64,000 bases of DNA, from contig CM037840.1 of the NCBI GenBank assembly GCA_021234535.1, forward strand, positions 6,334,835-6,398,834. The letters run 5' to 3'. The notes beneath the pieces were generated by a model that was not told the origin of the DNA, searched no databases, and saw only the letters and a list, made by a program, of their open reading frames with translations. A program made the position numbers and the translations under genes. Source of the stretch: Stichopus chloronotus. Lineage: Eukaryota; Echinodermata; Holothuroidea; Aspidochirotida; Stichopodidae. How positions within the stretch are numbered: the stretch's first letter is position 1; each line of letters opens with the position of its first letter. This document shows, piece after piece, positions 1-11,800 of the stretch.

Positions 1-698
1 TTTCTGGTTAGGTCTGTGATGCTTCTTATTATTCCAGACTCTGTTATTAGACTACAATGAAGAGTATCAGTTCTTATGATGAATCTAACCCTAGAAGTTC
101 CAGATGTCAGCAATATAAAAGTCAGTTTGAATACTGCAGTTATTCAATTCACACTCTAATTTGTGAATGCCATAGTACTGAACTATTTCATCATTATATG
201 CTGTTGCAGTAGTACTTGTAGGGATGGTACTGTTTCAAAGAGGTTTCCCATCTTTGCCAATTTTGGAAAGGTACATAGCCTGAAATACAAAGAGGTAGGT
301 TATTTCTCTCAGCCCCTTTATCAACTTTGACCCTTAACGTAGCTTTCTTTTTGTCAACCTTAATATTCAATGTAGCAAAAGCTTCATTACTTTTTTTTTA
401 AATTATTGACATTACAAAGATGCACTGATTCAAATTTAAGTTGTTCAATGTTACCCTTGTCCTTCCCTTGTTTTAAGATTTTAACTTAACTGTTGCTTTC
501 TACCCCAGGACTTTGTACTAGATTTAGTCTTAACTCAACACTGCTTCCTCTCGGTCTTTCTATTCTGCTACATGTTTTTTCTTCCAGTCTGCAAAGTGAC
601 TCCTTATGATTTGTGCCTTCTCACAGTAATTACACTTTGTACCCATTGCAGGGCATTTTTGTTTTGTGAGGAAAGTTAAACCTCAATTACACCTACAC
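1..698. other. Non-coding sequence, probably intron
   Basis: No coding exon, RNA gene or repeat terminus was recognised. A good splice-acceptor-like tract ends at about 508, but what follows does not resemble the N-terminus of the acyltransferase. The stretch is probably intron or upstream sequence of the gene whose first visible exon is at 2682. Confidence 0.4.
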
Positions 699-2090
699 TT
701 TTGATTCCTTGCCGAAGGCAGGCAAGGAATCTATGCGATGGTGATGGCGTGTGTGTGTGTGTATGTATTGCCTTGGCTTGTAAACATGATATCTCAAGAA
801 GGAAGTGGTGCTTGAACTTTGAAGTTGGTGTGATGTCATGTGAGGTCAAAGAGGACATTGTTTGATAACCTTGTAAACGCCGCATCTCAAGAAGGGAAAG
901 GGGCTTGAATATCAAACTTAGTGTGTTGGTAGTCCATGATGAGTAGATGATCCCTATTGTTTTACGTGGATGTCAAAGGTCATTTAAGGTCACCAGAACT
1001 TAAGGTAAGAAAACCTATTAAGGGAGATATCTCAACAACTAAATGTTGCTGGAACTTCAAACTCTTACCATTGGTAGCATCTTATGAGTAGATGATGTCT
1101 GTCATTTTTGGTTTCGATGATAATCGTAGCCTTTGTAATCATGCCACAGTGTGTGTACGTGTGTGTATGTGACGCCTTGCTTGTATTAAACATGATATCT
1201 CAATGAGGGTAACCTACTCTAGACTAATCTCATACTTGGTGTGTGGGTTGTCATATTGAGTAGATGATCTCTTTTGTTTTTGGTGGAGGTCAAAGATCAT
1301 TTGAGGTCATCAGATGTGAAATTTTGAAACCCTTGTAGACACTTAATAAACACTTTATCTCAAGAAGTATGCCATGACTAATATCATACTTTGTGTGTGG
1401 GTTGGTCATATGAAGGTCGATGATCTCTACTATCTTTGGTAGAGTTTGAGTTTCGTTTGAGTTCACCAGAGGTCAAAATGTGAAAACCTTGTACACACAA
1501 TAGCTCAAGAAGGGTAATCGTGACTAACGTCACACTTAGTGTGTGGGTTGGTCATAGTGAGTAGATGACCCCTATTGTTTTTGGTGAAGGTCAAAGGTCA
1601 TTTGAGGTCATCAGAGGTCAGACTGCAAGAACCTTGTAAAAACGGTATCTCAAGAAGCCGTAATCATGACTAATTTCATTTTTAGTGGGTGGGTTGATCA
1701 TGGTGAGTAGATGATTCCTATTGTTTGGGGTGAATGTCAAAGGTCATTAGAGGTCAGCCGAAGTCAGACTGTGAAAACCTTGTAAACATGTGTCTCAAAA
1801 AGCCTAATCTTGACTAATTTCACAATTCACACTTAGTGTGTGGGTTGGTCATAGTGAGTAGATGATTCCCATTGATTCCCTATTGTTTTTGGAGGAGGTT
1901 TGATTTCATTTGAGGTCAAATTGTGAAAACATGCAAAAGTGCTTAGCACACACAGTGGTCAAAAGAGCTTATTGTAGGCATGCTTTCTTTAGAATGATAA
2001 GGTGTTGGAATTTTAAAACTGTTATGTTGCATGTTGCACTGTGGTCGACATGAATATTGGCAAGGAATCACAAAGTGCTTTGTCTGTCTT
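699..2090 (+). mobile_element. Hairpin-ended Helitron-like element, copy A, complete
   Basis: The 5' end is a hairpin with 11-base arms, GATTCCTTGCC (703-713) and GGCAAGGAATC (721-731), around a 7-base loop. A (TG)n tract follows, then tandem monomers of about 145-155 bp (the phrase GTGTGGGTTG recurs near 1241, 1395, 1541, 1686 and 1837). The 3' end repeats GGCAAGGAATC (2059-2069), followed by a weak stem-loop ending near 2090. The subterminal inverted repeat, microsatellite core and 3' stem-loop match the non-autonomous Helentron/HINE layout. No coding capacity is seen. The superfamily assignment is inference. Confidence 0.65.
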
Positions 2091-2681
2091 GTTTAAATAT
2101 TGTGGGAGTCTTCAGTTATATTTTTTGGCGCTCAGGTGCAACAAGTTTACCCCTTTGATATGCTAAGAATTCCAAATCTTTGCCCCCTGGACCTGCACAA
2201 GGCGTTCCACCCCTTGACCCCTCTGGGGCCCTAAGGTGAGCCTGGACCTCACACCCATTTGCTCGCATGCTTCACGTTCTGTAATAAAGCCTTACAAATG
2301 TGAGCAGGAAATCTGTAGATTTTCTGCTGTATTCCCAGGAAATTCAGCAAGGTTTGGCAATACTTGCTTTGATACCGTATGTACTGTAAGTCGCTAGGGA
2401 AGTCTGTTCCATATTAAAGTCAAAATGTCTCATCCCACTAAACGTTAGTCCAGATCCTTGCCAGGTTGTCAGCTCAGCAATGCAGTGTGATTATGGGCAC
2501 ATAATTGAGTGTGGAAATAAATATTGACAATAGAAGCGAGCGCAGTTACTGACTGCAGTAGTGAAAATATTCAAGTAACTATTTCAGACAAGTAGCTAAA
2601 AACCCTGGTGGCTTGATGGTAGTGACAATATTGTCTTGAAATTTTTTTTTAATTGATGCTTTTCTTACTCTTCTCTTGTAG

Positions 2682-2827
2682 GTGGTTTTTGTGACAAGTC
2701 AGCTCACTGCCCTGCTTTTTTCTATTATTCTACGCCTATTTGTGAAACCAACACAATATTCTTCATCTGTCCGTTATGCCTTACAATTACTAGTTGGGCT
2801 CAGTATAGTTCTTGTAAGCTTTGGATG
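2682..2827 (+). CDS. MBOAT1/2-like: MBOAT1/2-like, first visible coding exon
   Basis: The acceptor is TTCTCTTGTAG and the donor is GTAAGT. The exon enters in phase 0 and leaves after two bases of a Trp codon. It encodes residues 1-49 of the visible protein, two hydrophobic stretches around a short basic loop, matching the first transmembrane region of MBOAT1/2. There is no start codon, so at least one exon lies upstream. Confidence 0.85.
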
Positions 2828-5800
2828 GTAAGTTGATAATTATGTTATCATTTAACTTTATCCTGTTTCACAGCATGATGCAGCTTATGTACATCCAGTT
2901 GGCTGTTTGCCTATTTTAGGACCTACAATGACAATAAGGTTATGTTCACAAAATTCACAAACTACTGAAAATTCTGTTTGTTTACCAAATGCTTTTTGGC
3001 TTTGATGATAATCATAACCTTTGTAATCATATGCATATGTGTATGTGTGTGTGGGTATGCGTGCGCATGTGTGTGTGTCTGCGATGCCCAACCTTGTAAA
3101 CACTATATCTCAAGAAGGGAAAGCTTGGACAGATTTCATATTTGGTACAGGCAAAGGTCACTTGGAATCAACGGGGTCAAATTGTGAAACCTTGTAAACA
3201 CAATATATCTGAAGAAGTGAAACTTGCCCAAATGTCATATTTGGTACTGTATGTAGGTGTACCATTTTGAGTACAAGAAGCCTATTATTTTTGGGGAAGG
3301 TGAAAGGTCGTTTGGGGTCAGCGGAGGTCAAGTAGTGGGGAAACCTTGTAAACATGATATCTCAAGAAGGGAAGCTTGTACAGATGTATATTTGGTATGT
3401 AGATGTACCATACTGAGTACGAGAAACCTGTCATTTGTGGTGGAGGTCAATGGTCATTTAAGGTCAACAGGTTAAATTGCTGAAACCTTGGAAACACAAT
3501 ATCTCAGGAGGGAAAACATGAGCAAATCTCATATTTGGTATGTATGTGTACCATATTGAGTACAACATTCATGGTGATTTTTGTGGAGGTCAAAGGTCAT
3601 TTTGGGGTCAATAGGGGTTAAATAGTGAAAACATTGTAAACTTGTTATCTCAAGATGAAACCTTGTACAGTTCTCATATTTGATATGTGGGTGAGCATTA
3701 TTGAGTACAAGAAGCCTACTGCTTTTGGTGGAGGTCAAAAGTCATTTAGGGTCAATGGGGTCAAATAGTAAAAACTTTGTAAATACACTATCTCAGGAGG
3801 GGAAACTTGCACATATGTTGTATTTGGTAAGAGGGTGTATCTTATTGAGTACAAGAACCATATCAATTTTGGTGGCGGTCGAAGGTCATTTGGGGTCAAC
3901 AAGGGTCAGTATGTGAAAACTTTGTAAACACAATATTGCAAGATGTAAGGAAAATTAAATGCAGATCACATTTTTGGTATGTAGAGGTTTCTTATTGAGT
4001 ATAAAGAGCCTATTGCTTTTGATGGAGGTCAAAGGTCATTTCAGGTCAAGAGGGTTCAATGGGATTGATGGAATTGATGGAACATACACAGTATTAAGCA
4101 TCTATAGCATGAAAATGGAGCAAAGGAATTTCAGTATCCAAAAGTCCACTTCCTGCATCATACTGAAGCAAAAAGCCCTACCCTGTGCTAAAGATGTTTA
4201 GAAGACCAAGAACAGAAATGACATGGTCAGGTGCCTAATATTTTGAACATTTGGTCAAGCAGGGATCTAACCTCATTCAGCAAGAATATGATGAAGTCTA
4301 GTTCTCTCTTTCCAGGGTTTTCCCCAACCATGTCACACACATAAAAAGTTTTCTCACTCAAAATTTGGTGGGTGAAAAGATATTTCAATAATAGTGATTA
4401 TCTTTGTAAATTATTTTTTGCCTGTCATTTAAACTGCCCTTGGCAGAAAATTTATTTCTGGGTGAAATTTTAATCCTACAAATGTTACCAGTATCAGATG
4501 TACATTTATTTATTAAGTATGCCCGCCTGCCAGGTGTGGATTCACCACATTTTCATGCTCCTAAAAACTAGTATCGTAATGAAATTCTGGTGAAAAGCCA
4601 TTTTGTCAGGGTAAACAACAACATTGTTTACAATACCAAGCTCCATACATCTGGTGTTACACATGTGAAAGACCTGTTTTATGCTAATTGCACTAAGATA
4701 CTGTATGACTTTTCTTCACTTCTGTCATAAATATAACATTGCCCATTATCCCTTTACCTTGTTGTATGGTTTGCATGGCACAATCCGTGTAGACTGGACA
4801 TTAGACAGTCATGAAGTTAACGATAATGTTTCTATTTAAAAGTCTATTTTAAATTGTAATCATACAGTGTTTCAAATTATGCTTACTACAAGCTTATCAA
4901 AAAAGTGTTCTCCCTCCAAAATGTATAAATAAATGGATTACTGAATTCAACTTTACTGAAAATGAGTAGCGAAAGTTTTCAAAATCCCCAGATAAACCCT
5001 TTCTAATAGCAAGCTTCTCTTTTTCAATTTTGTTTGCTTCATTGAGTTTTAGCCACTACTAACTTATTCTTTGCTACTGTATGAATAAAGTTGATTCACC
5101 CAACTACACTTTCTGCAAACAAAGATGTGGAATCTATTGATTATTTGTTGTGGAGTTGTCATCACATTTCGTATTTTCTCCTAGAAATAGAACAATATCT
5201 CTTTGGTAGACAATTTATTAAATCAGACTTTTTCTTTGGTTGTAAACTTCTTTTAGAACATATGTATAATTTTATTTTCCTGCATTGCAAATATTATACA
5301 GTACTGTAGGTATAGCTGTTAACTTGCCTCAACCATTCTCGACACTATAAGCTTTTATCAAGAGGTTAAATTTCTCATAAAAGTTGAAAAGTATATGCTC
5401 AAAGCAATGTTCTAACCCCAAAAGATTAAGAATGCATGATAATATTTTGAATGCTCTTTTGTATCATCTAAAAACCAACAGTGAGTAATTTTCATAGTTT
5501 TCTATCTTTCTCTCTTAGCTTTGTTGATTATTCTCATTTACCTCTATTTCTTTCAACTGCAACTGGTTTGGTTTATTTTTTCCTTAATGTCCTTGTAAAT
5601 ATTTTTTTGTTGTTCCAAGTTCAATGTAGTTTTCACTGTATCTTGTTATTCAAAAGAGACAATGTTCAATAAAAGATTGGAATTTAAAAAAAGGACCTAA
5701 TATCCAAGAACAGCTTCCTACCACATTTGAAGGAAATCTGAGTCGGGACAAGGCACTGCAAAGAAATTGCCATTGCAGGAATTTTACATTAAGTCCCACC

Positions 5801-8800
5801 CACCCATAAATATGCCAGGATAGGCACCCAAAACAATAGGGCACATCATCTCAATATGATACACATACACACCAAGTGTGAGAAAAATTAAGTACTGTAC
5901 TAGCTGCTTATTGAGTATTGAGTCTCATACCTCACATTCCAATGGCATCACATTCACACACACACACAGGCATGCACACCAACTGTAAGACATTTTAATG
6001 GTTGCAATTATTCCGTCACTACTCAGAACAGAAACTTATTTAGTGTTACTCATTATAATACTGTTCATGGAAAATTGCTTCTTAGCAATTATTGTTTCAA
6101 CCTATGGCAGTCGCTCCCTCAATCTGTTAAATCTGCTAAGTCTCTAAAGTCTTTTAAAAGTAAACTTACCCAAGAACTTCTCAGTAGTTATCAGTAAGCT
6201 GATTCTACACTATGCTATGTGACTCCATTATTCTTATTCTCTCCTCTTGTAGGACCCTTTCCTTCTTTCTCCTTCTTTCTACTCTCCCTTCCTTCCCTTC
6301 TCCTCTTCTTCTTTTTGTTCTTTTGTTGTTCTACTTTTGTATTCTTGTATATTTTTGTTCTTTTTCACTTTTGGTCACTAGCTTAGATAACAGTTTACTC
6401 TGTTAATCTAGTGTCCTTCATAAGTATACATGTATTACAATCGGCATTACTTAATTTGTACATACTTTTAAAACATATGAGAAATAAATTTGAAATTGAA
6501 ATTGAAAATTGAAATTGAACTTGACTGCATAGGAACCAAAAATATGCTGTCATGGAAGCAGTTGAGTTTTAAGATAAACTTAAATAAACAAACAAATAAA
6601 TGATGTGCTACACTGCTGAGAAATGCAGAAGTCTGTTTGTCCATTTCAAATGAATAGTTTTCATTTCTTTCGGTCTGCATGTTAGGATCTTTTCAGGGTA
6701 AGCTGGTTCGGAAGAAAGTATTGAGCAAGTTATCATGGTACAGTAGATGGAATTAGGGACCCAGTACAGGTGACAAAAAAACAAATAAGAAGATGTTGTT
6801 GTTCTCAATATGTTACAACTTTAAATTGTTTATTTTCACAGGGGATCTATTCACCTTTTCTTGGATGCTACCATTTGTTACATTATCACTTTGACCCTTG
6901 ACCCAAGACATTGTCAGTTAGTGGTTACAGCTTTCTCAGTCATCTACTTGTCAGTTGTTCATCTTTACTTCCAGTTTTCCAACTTTGGTGTCAATAACCT
7001 TGACTATATTGGGTAAGTAAAATTTATAATTTTTAGGTCAAAAAATGCTTTTCTTCTAGAAATTCAAATAACACACTATAGGGGCACTGTTTCCACTTCA
7101 AAAATAAATTCTGTTTTAAAACTGATGTTTGTGTTTTTGGTTTTGATGATAATCATTTAATTAAGTATTCATGATGGGGTGTGTTTGTGTGTGTGTTTGA
7201 CACCTTGCTTTTAAACAACATTTCAAGAACACAACTTGGACTGATGGTACACTATGTTGATAAACCACAATCAGGATAAGACCCTGAAGTTTTTTGTGGA
7301 GGTCAAAGGTCATTTTAACTTTTCAAGGTCATTGGAGGATAAATGAGACTTTCTCAAACGGTGACTGCACCACTTTTGAAACACAATGAGGTTTGGAGAG
7401 GCAAAAACAAAAAAATGGCTGAAAGAATTTGAAAAGAAAATTCAAAAAGTTCACTCAATATTTAACTTAGACATTTTGAGGGAAAAAATGACATGCAAAA
7501 GTAAGCAAGCATTTGGGCTTTTTTGCATGATCTGAGTCCCTTCTGCCATACAAAAAAAATCAAGGATAATAGGGGAACTCCCTCTAACACCCTCCCCATG
7601 TGGCACTTCATCAAACTAGGTAAAATCTTGTAAATATAGCATCTTTAAAATGCATCTCAGATATGGTATGTTGACTAAAGTGCAACAGGTACAAGTCTGT
7701 AAAATCCAACTTTTTAGACAGACTTCCTAGTTGATATATATCTAACATCAATTATTACCAGAGAATGAAATGATTTGGACTTTATGAATACATAAAAGAT
7801 TGTGTGATTTGATACTGCTTCTTGGTTACAAAACAAAAAATTAAGGACACCACGATTGTGAGCATCGATGCCATGTAACATCATTATTGGTTATCTCCAG
7901 AACTAGGTCCTGCGCACGCATTCTCGTTGCTCTTGCGTATTGCATACATGCAGTTAAGTAGTACTACTGCGCTGAGCTAGGAATCACAATGAACACATCA
8001 TTTTCCTCCTACAGTACCATTTTAGCTATTAGGCTAGTGTCACGCCCTCCAGTTTAGCAATAGCACAGGAATATTTAGGAAAAACGTTGCAAAGAAAAGT
8101 GTTCAATCTCAAGGTATTTGGTTGGAGGATCACATAGGCTAGCTACCATGATTGCGGTATAGTTCGCCATCCTGAACCATATTGTTTCTTAGTTTGCTTT
8201 GACGGTTACTAACTTACACTGCAGTAAGTGTTAGATCTAAGGATATATGCACTGATCTTCATTTATTTAGGCCTAGCCTATATATGTGAAACTTTTACTC
8301 GCATGGGAGCGATCAGCAATTTTTTTTTTTATGTAGATGTTTGTCAGAAAATAAGGTATGTAACCAAATCATTTTCTTCTTGTAGGGGGGGATGTAGGAA
8401 GAATTTAGTCAACTTCTCAAGCACATGGATTATTGGTGATGTATGAAATATGTAGGCTAACTTTTATTATAATCATTCGTAGGCCTAGACCCCTAGATGT
8501 AGGCTACATGGTGGATACAAATAAAAAAAAAAAGCGATACAAATAAAAAAAAACTGCCAAAGAATTGTTGCTTATCTTCAATATGATATAGGTCTAGACC
8601 TTACATGCCAAATTTTTTACCAGACTAGTTTCTCAACAATGCTCAAACTGAGTGCAAAAATATTCCAGCAATACACATGGCAAACACAAACTGATCAGGT
8701 TTTTTTTTTTTTTTCTTCTGTAGCCTGCGTTCTTGTCCTAGCTAGCCTGACAAGCATGCATCATTCTCATTTCTTTGAAGTAGGTTTAGACCTACCTTCT

Positions 8801-11800
8801 ATCTCAATTTATCACAATTGTTCTTTTTTTTTTTTTTTTTTGACTTTGACAGGATAGTGGACCGTCTTGCCATTAACATAACATACCAAGTTGTAGGGCA
8901 AAAGAGGGCCAAAGGACCCATAAAATGCCCTGAAGAAAGACACCCAAATCAAAAGAAAACCCCAAAACCACAAAGACACCAAGGAACAATCAGCACCATA
9001 AACTGAGCACTTCCCCCAACACAACATGTTCTACAAGAGGACCCTAAAAATTTTAGTAATGTTTAGGCCTAGGGACTTTAACAAAGGCAACTCTTTCCCA
9101 TTGAGGGAAAAAAAAAATCCATTTTGGTCAACAAAAGTCAGCAAAGGTAGAAATAACTTCAAATTTAATATTAGTATGAGTAGTAAGTCCCTTCTGAAAG
9201 TGCATTGCATTAAATTTTTAGGATTATATTTTGACAATAAGCTCTTGTGGGAAGATCATGTAGAGTATATTTCAATACAAATTTCAAGAGGCGTTGGCAT
9301 CCTATCGAAGTTAATTTTACTCCACCACAAAGGGCTTTTAGGCTAATTTATTTAAGCCTAGTATTACCCTATCTTACTTACTGTTGTATTATTGGTAGGG
9401 TACTAGTAAGTCTATCTTAAACTTTTAATCCTTCAAAAAAGGGCTATCAGACACATTACATGCTCTGCACCACTTGAAGAGACCAGTGATCTGTTTTCTT
9501 TGAATTTTCTCAAGTTTGATGATCTAGTTAATATGAGTCTAGCTACGGTTACCTTTCGCTGTTTGAACAAGTTACTACCCCCAAGTTCTTTTTTGTCTTT
9601 TCATACCATGAACAGTGCTGTACATAATTACCACACCAGACAATTTAACTAACTTCATACTCTTTTCATCAACAGAGAGTTCTACAAAAAAAAGAGGAGA
9701 TTTTGTTTTTTGTTGTTCATTAGTTTTCTTGCATGGTGATTATTAAATGTATATATTTTCACAGAAATGAGTGGGTGGGGATGATTTTACTCCCTTCTTC
9801 AAATCCCTCCTTCCTCCACTTTTTAGAATCCCTGATTTATTATAGTATAAATCTTTGCATACTTGTGGGACCTATGAATATGCATTCTATCACATGCATA
9901 CATTAGTGTAATCATTCCTTGTAAATTGTTACATCAGTGTTTGGTAAGAATAATGTGCTCCTTAAACTAACCAAAAAAATATGCACTGTATGATGTTGTT
10001 TAATAGACCAATGAATTGGCATCATTTTCAGGTGTTATTGAATGAATCACATTTGACCTTATACTTATCTTTGCTGTATTTGTTTATACCTGTCAATCAT
10101 TATTAACACTTCATCTTATAGACCTCTGATGATATTAACTGAAAAGTTAAGCAGCTTATCCTGGAGTATACATGATGGTAAGTGTTGAATATTCAGTTAA
10201 GTGAATCATGCCATTAACATAAAGGTATTGAATAAGTTGAATGTACTCAATACAAGCATCATATTACTTGCTAATTAATGTGTATTATCAATGCTCATCA
10301 CTCTCAGATTATACTATATCTGGTTATGACTTGGCACTTGGTATGAGTAGACAATGTTTGTTACATATTGTTGACAAGTTGACAACATTTAAAGCTACAG
10401 TAGGTGACTGTGAAGAAGAACAGTAATGTCTGAATATAATTTAGAGGTTGTTCTATTTATTATCATTTTATTTTGGATTATTTGATTTATCTTGAATGTT
10501 TACAGGATTAGCCAGACCAGAGAAAGACCTCAATGACCTGCAGAGGCAGATGGTAGTAAGGTGAGGATGATAAAAAAAAAAGAAGAAAATTGTAACCAAA
10601 CCTGAAAATACCAATCAGTTGATGATATTAAAACTGTGTATAAGATGATGTTACTTAGCAGATTAAAACATTCTAAGCAGTATTCATTACAATTTTTCAT
10701 AACTGTTATGAATAGAGGATACAGGGCATGTAAGGAATTTTTAGAATTTTGAGCTGTGATTTTTGCTTCAATAATTGCCACTGTGGAATGGCTTGATTCT
10801 CTTTATTGCAGGAAATATCCATCAGCCCTGATGTTCTACAGCTTCATATTTTGTCCACAAAACCTCTTGGTTGGACCAGTAACATATTACGCAGATTATT
10901 GCAGGTTCATTGAAGGTGAATTGTTTCAGGTGATAGTGAAAAATGATAAAGGAGAGGAGATCAAAGTTTATAAAGAACCATCATCAACAGTAAGTAAAAT
11001 ACTAGATTATTTAGTTTTCTACAAATGAAAAGTGCTTTTGTTCTGATCTAGGACTTGCCAGTGATTATGTCAACAATTGTTTGGTTGTTTAGAAAAACCC
11101 AATTCATTGCTACAATGCTATATCTGCAACTTTCTGATTATTTTTATGTGTGATACCGTCAACGTAGGAAATGAACTTTATTCGAGATTCCTATATTTAG
11201 GATGTCAACAAAATTTAAAGTCTACATAACCAATAACAGAATCTCAAAAAGAGAAATTGCTAGGACTCTATATTTGTTTGTAGGTATCCCATGGTAAGTA
11301 GATAGTCCCATGATTTCCCTTAATTTCAGAGATCATTTGGTGTGAAAACCAACATTTAGAGAGCGTATATTTCATTGAGTATTTTTCATTTCATTTAGTC
11401 ATTGCCATAGTTGTCAGGAGATCATGGTGACTGACCTTTTAAGTTTAGGTCCGAAGAATATGAGATAGTCATAGCTTTAAAGTGATTACGTGCGTAGGCA
11501 AAAAGTAAAAACATTGAAATTTCATCTCCAAAAGTTTGGTAAGGCTTTTAATTACACCGTTCAGATAATCTGGGAAAATAAATAGGTTTCAGTTGGTTAA
11601 TTTTGCTATATGATTTGAAATTCTTCTAACATTACGACAAAAAGTGTAGAATACGATAATGTAGTGGTTGACAGTTTTCATTCAAATCAATGGTGTGCTT
11701 CTTTGAGCAAGCCAATGGGAAGTATACTAGTATTGAATATTCAGTTAACAACTCAGGATCACTGACACCGTGGGCAAGGTTCAGTTCAGTTCGTTGGTTA

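Noticed and set aside
509..700. Strong acceptor-like tract ending at 508 followed by an open stretch, as the missing first exon
   Set aside because: The translation does not resemble the MBOAT1/2 N-terminus, has no suitable donor, and no start codon in a good context.
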